A stretch of 64,000 nucleotides of DNA from an uncultured Flavobacteriaceae bacterium (GTDB taxonomy: Bacteria > Bacteroidota > Bacteroidia > Flavobacteriales > Flavobacteriaceae), in contig CANMFO010000002.1 in the NCBI GenBank assembly GCA_947497245.1, positions 868,001 through 932,000 on the forward strand. Direction: 5' to 3'. Of the stretch, positions 17,714-26,624 are shown one piece after another. Below the pieces are notes generated by a model that saw only the letters and a program-made list of their open reading frames with translations, did not search any database and had not been told where the DNA came from. How positions within the stretch are numbered: the stretch's first letter is position 1; each line of letters begins with the position of its first letter. The translations under genes were made by a program, and so were the position numbers.

Positions 17714-19255
17714 ATGAAACCACCCGCTGCCGCAGTTAAATTGAACAAATCCTACACCATCCTTATTAGTCTTATAGTTGCCCTGGGCGGTTTTTTACTG
17801 GGTTTTGATAGTGCCGTTATATCGGGAGCGGTCAAGGGGATTACCATCCATTTTGAAATGACCAAGGCCATGGTGGGGTTCTCCGTAGGGTGCGTCATAT
17901 TTGGTGCGATGGCGGGAAATCTGGCGGCGGGCCCCGTAGCGGACAAATTTGGAAGAAAAAATGTATTGATCCTGGTGGCTGCCCTTTTTGCCATTTCTGC
18001 GACCTGGTCGGCCTTGGCAACGGGGTATGCCGAATTCGTAATTGCAAGAATCCTAGGTGGTATCGGCGTGGGGGGAGCTATCTTGATCGCGCCCATTTAT
18101 ATTGCTGAAATTGCACCGCCAAAATTAAGGGGGAGCCTGGTTTCCTTCAATCAACTGAATATCGTATTGGGCATTTCGGTAGCGTACTTCTCCAACTATT
18201 TCCTTGTAAATATCGAAGGGGACAGTTGGCGTTGGATGCTGGGAGTGGAAGGCATTCCGGCCCTGGTCTATTTTTTTGGGCTATTGGCGGTTCCCAAGAG
18301 TCCCAGGTGGTTGATACAAAGACGGAACAATGTCGGGCAGGCCCATAAGACATTAATGAAAATTGGTGGAGAGGGGTATGCCGAAACAACGGTTGCGGAA
18401 ATTCAACGCGGCCTTGCAAAAAAAGAGGAAAAGGGAAAACTCTCCGATATTTTTAAAAGCAAGTATGCTACCATAATGACCATTGCCCTGGGTATTGCCT
18501 TCTTTCAGCAAATAACGGGGATCAATGCAGTTTTCTATTACGCTCCGACAATCTTTGAACAAGCCGGCGGAAGTACCGATTCTTCCTTTTTACAGGCCAT
18601 AGTGGTGGGTCTGACGAATTTGGTGTTCACTTTAGTGGCTATTTGGCTGATCGATCGGCTGGGGAGAAAACCATTGCTTCTGATCGGCACCACGTTCATG
18701 ACCGTTGCCTTGTTGATGGCCACCTACGCATTCAACAATGCCACCTATGATTTTAACGATGCTACCCTGGCAAAGGTGGACGATGCAGGTATAAAGGCTT
18801 CGTTGACCGATCTGGAGGGAAGGTCCTTTGAAAGCCAGACCGCCCTATTTTCAGAAGTGAGAACCAAATTGGAACCAGAACAGTTTGTGGTTTTCGAGCG
18901 GGAGGAACTCAGTAATTTCATTCAGATCAACGCCACCCTGGTGCTTATTGCCATATTGCTCTATGTGGCATCCTTTGCGATTTCACTGGGACCGGTCATG
19001 TGGACCCTGATTTCGGAGGTGTTCCCAAGTAAGATCAAGGCAATTGCCATATCGGTAGTGGGTTTTTTCAACTCCTTGGTGAGCTATTCCGTAACACAGG
19101 TCTTTCCCTGGGAGCTATCGAGCCTGGGCCCCACAATGACCTTTGCCATTTATGCCCTGCTGTCGCTATGCGCCCTGCTGTTTGTGTACAAGTTTGTGAT
19201 TGAAACCAAAGGAAAGACCTTGGAGGAAGTTGAGGAATTGTTAATCAGAAAATAA
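17714..19255 (+). CDS. Sugar porter family MFS transporter
   Basis: 513 residues with twelve predicted membrane helices. Sugar-porter signatures: ADKFGRKNVL after TM2, IARILGGIGVGG, PIYIAEIAPPKLRGSLVSFNQ, PKSPRWLI after TM6, QQITGINAVFYYAPTIFE in TM7, IDRLGRKPLL after TM8, and a final segment ending ETKGKTLEEVEELL. A roughly 60-residue polar insertion (about 340-400) sits between TM9 and TM10. It probably imports mono- or disaccharides released by the neighbouring glycosidases. The 246-bp upstream gap holds no gene. Confidence 0.93.
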   Translation: MKPPAAAVKLNKSYTILISLIVALGGFLLGFDSAVISGAVKGITIHFEMTKAMVGFSVGCVIFGAMAGNLAAGPVADKFGRKNVLILVAALFAISATWSALATGYAEFVIARILGGIGVGGAILIAPIYIAEIAPPKLRGSLVSFNQLNIVLGISVAYFSNYFLVNIEGDSWRWMLGVEGIPALVYFFGLLAVPKSPRWLIQRRNNVGQAHKTLMKIGGEGYAETTVAEIQRGLAKKEEKGKLSDIFKSKYATIMTIALGIAFFQQITGINAVFYYAPTIFEQAGGSTDSSFLQAIVVGLTNLVFTLVAIWLIDRLGRKPLLLIGTTFMTVALLMATYAFNNATYDFNDATLAKVDDAGIKASLTDLEGRSFESQTALFSEVRTKLEPEQFVVFEREELSNFIQINATLVLIAILLYVASFAISLGPVMWTLISEVFPSKIKAIAISVVGFFNSLVSYSVTQVFPWELSSLGPTMTFAIYALLSLCALLFVYKFVIETKGKTLEEVEELLIRK

Positions 19256-19262
19256 GCTGCAT

Positions 19263-20582
19263 ATGAAACGAATACTGTTTTTTCTTTGCTTGACCATACT
19301 TTTGTCATGCAAGGATAAACCTCCCAAAACCACCTTGGAAACCAATTCTGGGAATCCGAAAGGCCCTGCCAAGGTTACAATGGGACAAAATGGGGATAGG
19401 TACGAGCTGGTTGTAAATGGGGAACCCTTTTATATCAAAGGCGCAGGCCTGGAGTTTGGCGACGTTCCCTCCCTGGCCGCGCACAATGCCAATTCGTTTA
19501 GGACCTGGAGAACTGAAAATGGCCAAAAATCGGCAAAAGAGGTCTTGGACGAGGCGTACGAAAATGGCCTTATGGTAACCATGGGACTGGAAGTGGCCAG
19601 GGAACGCCATGGTTTTGACTATAACGATCCCCAAGCTGTGGAAGAACAGTTATTGGAGTTAAAACAGAAAGTATTGGCCCTTAAGGACCATCCCGCGCTA
19701 TTGATATGGGGTATCGGCAACGAATTGAACCTGCACTATGAGAACCCGAAAGTGTGGGACGCGGTCAACGAAATCTCCCGGATGATACATGAGGTGGACC
19801 CGAACCACTTGACCACTACCAGCCTTGCAGGCCTCGCGCAGCGGGAAATATCCTATATCAAGGAGCGATGTCCCGATTTGGACATCCTCTCCGTGCAAAT
19901 GTATGGAGACCTGCCACAGGTTCCCGGGCTTATCCGGAAATATGGGTGGGAAGGTCCTTATATGATCACAGAATGGGGGGCCACCGGGCATTGGGAAGTG
20001 CCCACTACGGATTGGGGCGCCCCAATTGAGCAGAACAGTACGGTAAAGGCAGCAAACTATTTGCGACGTTATGAAGCTGGAATTGCTTCGGATAGCACCC
20101 AGTGCATAGGCTCCTATGTTTTTCTGTGGGGCAACAAACAGGAAAGGACGCCTACCTGGTACGGCATCTTTTTGGAAGATGGCCAGGAAACCGAATCCGT
20201 GGACGTAATGCACTATATATGGAACGGACAATGGCCAAAGAACAGGACCCCCGAAATAAAGGATTATAGGCTGAACGGCAAAATTGCCAAGGACAACGTG
20301 TATTTGAAGCCGGGGGTACAGTATACCTCGACCATCACCATGTTGGATCATGAAAATGACACCCTGACCTATTCCTGGGAAATAATGCCGGAAAGTACGG
20401 ACCTCAAAGATGGGGGCGATGCGGAAGAACGTCCCGCGGCCATTGAAGGTCTTATTGTCTCGCAAAAAGAGGGTTCTGTAACTTTCAAGGCACCTGAAAA
20501 AGGGGCATACCGGCTATTTGTGTACGTCAATGATGGAAACGATCACGCCGCAGCGGCCAACATCCCGTTTAAGGTCGAATGA
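19263..20582 (+). CDS. GH2-type TIM-barrel glycosidase-like lipoprotein
   Basis: 439 residues. The signal ends in LLSC with Cys16 as lipid anchor. A TIM-barrel domain (about 45-340) shows the clan GH-A acid/base pair Asn153-Glu154 in IWGIGNELNL and the probable nucleophile Glu237 in MITEWGATG, matching the GH2 catalytic-barrel pattern without the usual N-terminal sandwich domains. The C-terminal 85 residues look like an Ig-like domain (YSWEIMPEST, AYRLFVYVNDGNDHAA). It starts 7 bp after the sugar porter, so the two form an operon. The exact family and substrate are not certain; a beta-glucan is inferred from context. Confidence 0.82.
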   Translation: MKRILFFLCLTILLSCKDKPPKTTLETNSGNPKGPAKVTMGQNGDRYELVVNGEPFYIKGAGLEFGDVPSLAAHNANSFRTWRTENGQKSAKEVLDEAYENGLMVTMGLEVARERHGFDYNDPQAVEEQLLELKQKVLALKDHPALLIWGIGNELNLHYENPKVWDAVNEISRMIHEVDPNHLTTTSLAGLAQREISYIKERCPDLDILSVQMYGDLPQVPGLIRKYGWEGPYMITEWGATGHWEVPTTDWGAPIEQNSTVKAANYLRRYEAGIASDSTQCIGSYVFLWGNKQERTPTWYGIFLEDGQETESVDVMHYIWNGQWPKNRTPEIKDYRLNGKIAKDNVYLKPGVQYTSTITMLDHENDTLTYSWEIMPESTDLKDGGDAEERPAAIEGLIVSQKEGSVTFKAPEKGAYRLFVYVNDGNDHAAAANIPFKVE

Positions 20583-20652
20583 CGGAATGGATTCTTTCCA
20601 CCAAATATCAATATCACATTGAATTTGAGAAGGTGATGGGGCTGCTTCAAAA

Positions 20653-21066
20653 TTAATGGGGCAATTTGTCCTTCAGCAAGCCATAGGTAAAAGTCCCCAA
20701 GACCGCGGCGCCTATGACGATCAGCATACTGGTAACCCCGGTACCCACTAGGATATACATGGGCCCCGGGCAGGCTCCCGCCAGTGCCCAGCCCAATCCG
20801 AAAATGGTGCCACCTACAATATACCGGACAAACCCTCGATCTTTCGGTGGCAGATGGATTCGGCGACCTTCCGTGTTTTTTAGTTTGATTTTTTTCATGG
20901 CCCAAATGCCAAATGCCCCCAGCATCACGGCGGACCCAATGATTCCGTACATATGGAACGACTGGAATTTGAACATTTCAAAAATACGGTACCAGGAAAC
21001 TGCCTCGGATTTTACCAAGACAATTCCGAAAAAGATACCGACCAGGAGGAATTTTACAAACTTCAT
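20653..21066 (-). CDS. DUF6691/YeeE-YedE half-transporter, C-terminal half
   Basis: 137 residues with four hydrophobic segments. The signature GLGWALAGACPGPMYILVGTG carries the ACPGP cysteine motif of YeeE/YedE (TsuA-like) thiosulfate/sulfur transporters. It pairs with the gene at 21068, whose stop is one base before this ATG; together they equal one full YeeE/YedE protein. The split arrangement is common in Bacteroidota and Proteobacteria. Confidence 0.88.
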   Translation of the reverse strand: MKFVKFLLVGIFFGIVLVKSEAVSWYRIFEMFKFQSFHMYGIIGSAVMLGAFGIWAMKKIKLKNTEGRRIHLPPKDRGFVRYIVGGTIFGLGWALAGACPGPMYILVGTGVTSMLIVIGAAVLGTFTYGLLKDKLPH

Positions 21067-21067
21067 A

Positions 21068-21625
21068 TTAAAAAATTAATGGTAGTAAAAAATGGGTCAT
21101 GAGCAACCCCCCGATAAAAAAACCGATGACCGCGATCAGGGAGGGCCATTGAAGATTGCTCAAACCGGTGATGGCATGGCCAGAGGTACATCCTCCGGCA
21201 TATCGGGTACCAAAACCCACCAAAAATCCCGCTATGATCAAAATGGACAAGCCTTTTGTATTTAGGACGGCCTCCAGACCGTAAATTTCCGCGGGCATCA
21301 GGGAGGTCCCCGCATTTTGGAACCCCAGTGCCCCCAGGTCCGAAACAGTTTCCGGACTTAAGGCTATGACCGAATGGTCCGAAAGAAACCGAACCGCGAT
21401 AAATCCGCCAATAATGGCACCCATGACCACTATAAGGTTCCACCGTTGGGCTTTCCAATCGAACTTAAAGAAATCGGCGAATTTACCCGCACCACCTAGG
21501 GCGCATAGGGTTCTGAGATTGGACGACATGCCAAAGGTCTTTCCGAAATAGACCAACAGAAAGAGCACAGAGGCGATCAAGGGGCCCGAAACGTACCACG
21601 GCCAGGGTTGCAGTATGGAGTCCAT
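21068..21625 (-). CDS. YeeE/YedE half-transporter, N-terminal half
   Basis: 185 residues with about five helices and the cysteine motif FGTRYAGGCTSGHAITGLS, the conserved partner of ACPGP in the next gene. It probably moves thiosulfate-like sulfur compounds across the inner membrane. A -7 element TATCTTTG (minus strand, 21643-21636) and a palindrome at 21668-21682 lie just upstream. Confidence 0.9.
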   Translation of the reverse strand: MDSILQPWPWYVSGPLIASVLFLLVYFGKTFGMSSNLRTLCALGGAGKFADFFKFDWKAQRWNLIVVMGAIIGGFIAVRFLSDHSVIALSPETVSDLGALGFQNAGTSLMPAEIYGLEAVLNTKGLSILIIAGFLVGFGTRYAGGCTSGHAITGLSNLQWPSLIAVIGFFIGGLLMTHFLLPLIF

Positions 21626-21635
21626 ATTTTTTTTG

Positions 21636-21682
21636 CAAAGATAACCAGAATACCCATGGGGTTTTGTAATGTATGTTACATT
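21636..21682 (-). promoter_or_regulatory. Promoter -7 element and candidate Crp/Fnr operator of the YeeE/YedE operon
   Basis: On the minus strand TATCTTTG (21643-21636) fits the -7 consensus. About 32 bp upstream of it lies the inverted repeat AATGTA-TGT-TACATT (21668-21682), which can also be read as TGTAA-N6-TTACA. A palindrome centred about 41-45 bp before the likely start is where class II Crp/Fnr-type activators bind. The regulator is not identified. Confidence 0.4.
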
Positions 21683-21841
21683 CCGTCAAGGCAATTTGTT
21701 CCAGAACCGCACATCGAGTATACTTTAACGGTGGAGCGTAGGAATTCATGTACTTAAACTGAAAATATTACGTTTGATTCTCATGGGCTTCGGGATTCCC
21801 AGATTCCAAAAAAAGGTCCTATTGCTTAACCCAGGGGTACC

Positions 21842-24145
21842 ATGAAAAAGGTTGCTACGGTAGTATTGCTTTTTCTGTATGCACAGCAGGGCATGGCCCA
21901 GCATGAATCCGCCATTTGGTATTTTGGAGACCATGCGGGCCTCGATTTTAATAGCGGCGCTCCCGTTGTGCTCGAAAACGGTGCCCTAAACACGGCGGAG
22001 GGCTGCGCAACTATGGCCGATTCCCGGGGAAATCTATTGTTCTATACCGATGGGGTAACGGTATGGGGCAACGATCACCTGCCCATGCCAAACGGAACGG
22101 ACTTAAAAGGGCATTCCTCCAGTACCCAGTCCGCCATTATTGTCCCAGCGCCCAAAAATCCGGATAGCTACTATATTTTTACAACCTACTTCCAGGTACA
22201 GGGTGGACTGTACTATTCGGAGGTCGACCTAAGCCTCCATGGGGGCAGGGGCGATGTAACCAAAAAAAATGTATTGCTTCAAAATCCGGTTACCGAAAAA
22301 ATTACGGCCGTAAAACATCAAAATGGAACCGATGTTTGGGTTATCGGCCATGACTGGGGCAACAATGTCTATAGGGCCTATTTGGTCACCGAATCGGGGG
22401 TGGTAAACAGTCCAGTGATCAGCGCTGTCGGTTTCAGTTTGGACTATGCCACCTCTGGAAACGATGTCTTCAAAAGCAGGGGGTATTTGAAAGCTTCCCC
22501 GGATGGCCGTAAACTTGCTGCCTGTCATTCGTTCGTAGGGATTGAACTTTTGGATTTTGATACCGGAACAGGAAAGGTTTCCGGCCCGGAAGTACTGATG
22601 CAATCCACTGGCAGCGACTTTTACGGATTGGAATTTTCACCCTATGCCGATATGCTCTATGCGTCCATAATCAACAAAGATATCTATCAATTCGACCTAA
22701 AGTCCAAGGATGTGGCCGCTTCCAAGTACGCCTTGAGCGTTCCCCCTCCCATGACCGGAGCGCTCCAATTGGCACTTGACGGTAAGATCTACGTGGCGGG
22801 ATCTAAAAAACTGGCGGTTATCGAAAGCCCGGAAAAGCGAGGCATGGAATGCGGGTTTAGGCCCAATGTTATCGATTTGGGCACAGGACATAGCAATTAT
22901 GGCCTTCCCCCGTTCATCACTTCTTATTTTAATTTAGGGATACAGGCGGAAGGTCTTTGCTTTGGGGACACCACCTTGTTTTCCATTGTGGCTACCGAAC
23001 CCATCGACACCGCCGAATGGGATTTTGGGGACTCATATACCGCTTCTGGGGAAAACCCGGTGCATAGCTATGACACACCGGGAGATTATACGGTAAGCGT
23101 TACCGTGCAGATAGGGACAAAGATTAAAACGGAGACCAGGGATATCACCATCTATGAAAACCCAGCTGCTTTTGATGTTTCCCATGTGCGGTGCGATTCA
23201 GAGGGGACCGGTACGTATCGGATCGATCTTTCCGGGATGGACGACAAGATCCTGAACGGCCAGGATCCCACGCAGTTCCAGGTATCCTACTATCGGAATG
23301 AAGCAGATGCCTCCGCAGGCGAAAACGCCCTGGTAAAGGAAACCTATACAAACACCGCCACTCGGGAAACGCTGTTCGCCAGAGTGGAACATGTGGATTG
23401 GGAGCATTGTTTTGCGCTTTCCGAATTGGCCATTGTCATCAACCAGCTGCCCCGTCCAGTTTTGCAGGAGCGCTATTTTACCTGCCCCGACAGGCCGTAT
23501 TTGGAGCTCGATGGGGGCGATTTTGAGAGCTGGTCCTGGCGGGACGGCGAAGAAAGGGTGATCGGTACCTCGCAGATTATGGAGTTTACCGCATTGGGCA
23601 ACTATAGCCTTACGGTGACGATGGGACAAAATGGGACAAGTTGTGGGATAACAGTGTTCTTTGAGTTACTTCCCTCAGAAGTGCCCGAAGATTTTAGTGC
23701 CCAGGTAACGCATTTTTCGGAAGACCTTACCATAACGGTCCAAGTGGAGGGACAGCGACATTTTCAATACTCCATCGACGGGGAACATTTTCAAGAAGGA
23801 AATCAATTTCATGTCGATCCGGGCAAATACACCATTTTTGTTCGTGGGAAAGACGGATGCAGTACCCTCTCCAAGGAGGTCGTTGCCTTGGGCTACCGGA
23901 AATTTTTCACCCCCAACAACGATGGCATCAACGACCTTTGGAATATCGAGGGGGGAGAGTATTTTTCCGAATCCAGAGTCCTTATTTTTGATCGGTATGG
24001 GAAATTGTTGCGAAAGCTCACTACAAATGACAAAGGATGGGACGGCACGTATCAGGGCCTGGAAATGCCTTCTTCTGACTACTGGTTTCGTTTTGAGGAC
24101 ATGGAAGGCTCCGTGTTTAATGCCCATTTTTCCCTAAAGCGATGA
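21842..24145 (+). CDS. Type IX-secreted PKD protein (CHU_C/gliding-type C-terminal domain)
   Basis: 767 residues. A signal peptide ends at GMAQ. The N-terminal region (about 25-370) has beta-propeller-like repeats (NLLFYTDGVTVW, YLKASPDGRKLAACHSF, ALQLALDGKIYVAGSKKL). A PKD domain follows at about 390-435 (AEWDFGDSYTASGENPVHSYDTPGDYTVSVTVQ split over the fold). The final 80 residues, beginning RKFFTPNNDGINDLW and containing VLIFDRYGKLLRKL and GWDGTYQG, are the gliding-motility-associated type B sorting domain. It is therefore a cell-surface or secreted protein exported by the type IX system; the ligand is unknown. Confidence 0.9.
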   Translation: MKKVATVVLLFLYAQQGMAQHESAIWYFGDHAGLDFNSGAPVVLENGALNTAEGCATMADSRGNLLFYTDGVTVWGNDHLPMPNGTDLKGHSSSTQSAIIVPAPKNPDSYYIFTTYFQVQGGLYYSEVDLSLHGGRGDVTKKNVLLQNPVTEKITAVKHQNGTDVWVIGHDWGNNVYRAYLVTESGVVNSPVISAVGFSLDYATSGNDVFKSRGYLKASPDGRKLAACHSFVGIELLDFDTGTGKVSGPEVLMQSTGSDFYGLEFSPYADMLYASIINKDIYQFDLKSKDVAASKYALSVPPPMTGALQLALDGKIYVAGSKKLAVIESPEKRGMECGFRPNVIDLGTGHSNYGLPPFITSYFNLGIQAEGLCFGDTTLFSIVATEPIDTAEWDFGDSYTASGENPVHSYDTPGDYTVSVTVQIGTKIKTETRDITIYENPAAFDVSHVRCDSEGTGTYRIDLSGMDDKILNGQDPTQFQVSYYRNEADASAGENALVKETYTNTATRETLFARVEHVDWEHCFALSELAIVINQLPRPVLQERYFTCPDRPYLELDGGDFESWSWRDGEERVIGTSQIMEFTALGNYSLTVTMGQNGTSCGITVFFELLPSEVPEDFSAQVTHFSEDLTITVQVEGQRHFQYSIDGEHFQEGNQFHVDPGKYTIFVRGKDGCSTLSKEVVALGYRKFFTPNNDGINDLWNIEGGEYFSESRVLIFDRYGKLLRKLTTNDKGWDGTYQGLEMPSSDYWFRFEDMEGSVFNAHFSLKR

Positions 24146-24329
24146 CCAACAGGAGAAATGTGGTTCCGGAAGCAATGGTACGAACTAGGTTCAAATGCTT
24201 CCATTTGAACCCTAACACATTTCGAAGGGTCCGGGCATGCTCCGTGGGGATGGAGTCCTGATCGACATTTTCGAACATATTGTTCAGCGGAATAGTGCCC
24301 CAAACCAAAATGATCGTTCCCGTTTTCAT
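24117..24329 (-). CDS. Possible small protein downstream of the NAD(P)-binding gene
   Basis: A 70-residue ORF that starts 9 bp after the stop of the gene at 24339 on the same strand and overlaps the convergent PKD gene by 29 bp. It has an N-terminal hydrophobic stretch (TIILVWGTIPLNNMF) and a C-terminal one (TIASGTTFLLLVIALGK), separated by a basic loop. The close spacing and membrane-like pattern favour a real gene, but I recognise no family. Confidence 0.35.
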   Translation of the reverse strand: MKTGTIILVWGTIPLNNMFENVDQDSIPTEHARTLRNVLGFKWKHLNLVRTIASGTTFLLLVIALGKNGH

Positions 24330-24338
24330 ACCGTTTGT

Positions 24339-24971
24339 TCAATAGGACAATCCAGGAGTTTGATGCAAATAGCGTAGATCGCCCACCTGATTCAGGATAA
24401 AATGGGCAACATCGGCCCTCGATATCTTGAGTTTGACCGATTTGTCACCCGGGCCGAAACCATGCAAGTAACGCGTCGTCCGCTCCCCGTTGGTAAAAGA
24501 GCCCGGACGTACTATGGTCCAATTGAGCCCACTGTTCCTGACGTACCGCTCCTGTAGCTCATGATCCAAAAAGACCTGCTTCAAGAACCATCCGAACATG
24601 ATATGCTTCCAAAAAAAGTTGAGGTTGCCGTTGCTCTCACCGGCACCAAGGGTGCTTTGGCAGATCAAGCGTTCAACACCATTTGTTTTCATGGCCGCGA
24701 GGACGTTCCTTGTCCCTTCGGACCGAACAACGCTGTTTCTGCTTTTACCAGATCCCAGGGCGATTATGACGACCTCCTGGCCCTTGACCGCGGCATGGAC
24801 ATCGGTTGGGTTGAATACATCGCCCTGGACGGTTTTCAGAAGGGGGTGCGCAAACTGGGCCAGCTTTGAGGCATCCCTGCAAAAGGCCGTTACCTGATGT
24901 CCCTTTTCCAGAGACTGTTCAATGAGGTGTTTTCCTATGGTCCCAGTGGAACCGAATACGATTACTTTCAT
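24339..24971 (-). CDS. NAD(P)-binding protein (atypical SDR, NmrA-like)
   Basis: 210 residues. The N-terminal Rossmann motif is VFGSTGTIGKHLIEQSLEKG (GxxGxxG type), followed by TAFCRDASKL, VQGDV and VVIIALGSG, then an inner STLGAG and NWTIVRPGSFTNG. This fits the NAD(P)H-binding PF13460 family of small SDR-like proteins that act as oxidoreductases or redox sensors. No Tyr-x3-Lys catalytic pair is evident. The 256-bp gap upstream holds no gene. Confidence 0.85.
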   Translation of the reverse strand: MKVIVFGSTGTIGKHLIEQSLEKGHQVTAFCRDASKLAQFAHPLLKTVQGDVFNPTDVHAAVKGQEVVIIALGSGKSRNSVVRSEGTRNVLAAMKTNGVERLICQSTLGAGESNGNLNFFWKHIMFGWFLKQVFLDHELQERYVRNSGLNWTIVRPGSFTNGERTTRYLHGFGPGDKSVKLKISRADVAHFILNQVGDLRYLHQTPGLSY

Positions 24972-25227
24972 GTTTTTTTGTTTAAAAGTGATGGGGCAAA
25001 TGTAGGGGCCGGTTTTTCAAAAAAATTGGACAAAACCGGCAAAATTGGACTGTCGGGACCATCTGTCCCCCGGTCCCTATCCCTTGTACCGGAATTTAGC
25101 CTTGCCGATCGATCGTTGCTTTTTTGATTTTTACCGTGCCGGGAAGGACCAAAAAATACCTATCTTAATTTGAAACCGGTTTTCAGTAATCGTAGTCCAA
25201 TCTAGTAGAAACCAAAATCCGACAAAT

Positions 25228-25590
25228 ATGTATGCTTACTTTGTTATTATCGCAATCTGCCTAACCGTGTTCGGCACGATCTATACCTTTTTTACCTACC
25301 GCAACAAAGAGCGGATGGCACTGGTCGAATCTGGCATGGATATAGAGTATTTCAGGAAAACAGTGGGCCGTCAAAATTTCTTTTTGCTGAGTCTTGGTCT
25401 CGTGTTTATTGGTTTTTCAATAGGGGTCTTCAGCGGATTCTTTTTTGAGAAATACCTTCTGGAAAATTACAATCCCAACACCTATCGCAATTATCCACAG
25501 GCGTATATCTGCATGATAGCGTTCTTCATGGGTGCGGCCATGCTGGTTGCTTTTTTTGTAAACAAGAGGCTCAAAAGGAGAAGTGCATAA
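25228..25590 (+). CDS. DUF6249 membrane protein
   Basis: 120 residues with three hydrophobic segments (AYFVIIAICLTVFGTIYTFF, NFFLLSLGLVFIGFSIGVFSGFFF, ICMIAFFMGAAMLVAFFV) and the cytoplasmic stretch RNKERMALVESGMDIEYF typical of DUF6249. In flavobacteria this family sits directly before an ECF sigma factor, as here: a possible GTG start of the sigma gene overlaps its stop. It may be part of the membrane side of the signalling unit. Confidence 0.85.
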   Translation: MYAYFVIIAICLTVFGTIYTFFTYRNKERMALVESGMDIEYFRKTVGRQNFFLLSLGLVFIGFSIGVFSGFFFEKYLLENYNPNTYRNYPQAYICMIAFFMGAAMLVAFFVNKRLKRRSA

Positions 25591-25609
25591 AAAAACCGAG
25601 CCGCTGGGA

Positions 25610-26194
25610 ATGGATGAATCCAACAATTTAGAAGAGACCATTATCGATAGGGCGATCGATGGTGATGAAAACGCCTATCGGTATTTGTTGGAAAAGTACA
25701 AAAGCTTCGCATATACCGTGGCCTTTCGTATCGTGAAGAACGGGGAAGACGCCGAGGAAGTAGTACAGGATGCTTTTGTCAAAGCGTTTAAAAATATGCG
25801 CAAATTCAGTAGATCCGTAAAGTTTTCCACTTGGCTGTACAGAATAGTCTATAATACCTCGCTGACAAGTTTGAGGGGCCGTAGGATAATTTTGGATTCC
25901 TTGGAGGAACCGGAAAGTTACGAACTTGAAATACACGATGACTATGCCAACGGTTTTGAGAAACTTATCAGAAAAGATAAAATAACATACTTGAACAGGG
26001 CCATTTCCAACCTTTCTGAAGTGGAGAGCCTTGTGGTGACCTTGTATTACACCAATGAATGCTCAATAGTTGAAATAGGACAGATTACGGGCTGGAACAC
26101 TTCAACCATTAAGACGCGATTGTACAGGGCGAGACAAAATCTATATACGGCATTGCACCATTTATTGAAACATGAACTAAATGAACTGAAATGA
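25610..26194 (+). CDS. ECF RNA polymerase sigma factor
   Basis: 194 residues. Sigma-70 region 2 (about 20-90: YRYLLEKYKSFAYTVAFRIVKNGEDAEEVVQDAFVKAFKN and STWLYRIVYNT) and region 4 HTH (about 135-185: LSEVESLVVTLYYTNECSIVEIGQITGWNTSTIKTRLYRAR) are clear. I chose the ATG at 25610; a GTG at 25583 overlapping the upstream stop is an alternative. The next gene begins at ATGA overlapping this stop, so the trio is an operon. Confidence 0.93.
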   Translation: MDESNNLEETIIDRAIDGDENAYRYLLEKYKSFAYTVAFRIVKNGEDAEEVVQDAFVKAFKNMRKFSRSVKFSTWLYRIVYNTSLTSLRGRRIILDSLEEPESYELEIHDDYANGFEKLIRKDKITYLNRAISNLSEVESLVVTLYYTNECSIVEIGQITGWNTSTIKTRLYRARQNLYTALHHLLKHELNELK

Positions 26195-26574
26195 AAAAGT
26201 TGAATTTTGACAACAGGGAAGACGGGGACGATACGGATTTGATAGCCTTGTTGAAGGGGTCTACGGCCAAAAGCCCCTCCGACCGTTTCGTCGAGGACAC
26301 GATGCAAAAATTCCTTGCGAGCGGAATGACCGACGCCAAGGCGCACAAGCCGATAGTGTTTCCCCTTTACATCATGGGCGTTCTTGGAGCCTTTCTGGTG
26401 ATACCTTCGATTTTGGAACTTGATTTGGGGAGCTCCTTTTCCATTCCGTCCACGGAAATTTTCGGCTACCTGAAGAGCAAATCAACGGATATGGATTCCT
26501 GGTACATAACGTCCCCTGTGCTTCTGATGCTGGCCACAGGATTGGTGACCTTGGCGGAAACAAGGTTCAAATGA
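26191..26574 (+). CDS. Putative anti-sigma-like membrane protein
   Basis: 127 residues, overlapping the sigma stop by 4 bp. The N-terminal 50 residues are acidic and cytoplasmic-like (NREDGDDTDLIALLKGSTAKSPSDRFVEDTMQKF). Two membrane segments follow (VFPLYIMGVLGAFLVIPSIL and the segment near SPVLLMLATGLVTLAE). Position and topology suggest control of the ECF sigma. There is no zinc anti-sigma HxxxCxxC motif, so the role is inferred. Confidence 0.7.
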   Translation: MKKLNFDNREDGDDTDLIALLKGSTAKSPSDRFVEDTMQKFLASGMTDAKAHKPIVFPLYIMGVLGAFLVIPSILELDLGSSFSIPSTEIFGYLKSKSTDMDSWYITSPVLLMLATGLVTLAETRFK

Positions 26575-26624
26575 CATCAAAACCCGGCTTCCGGACAAAC
26601 AAGTACCCACTTAAAAAATGATAT

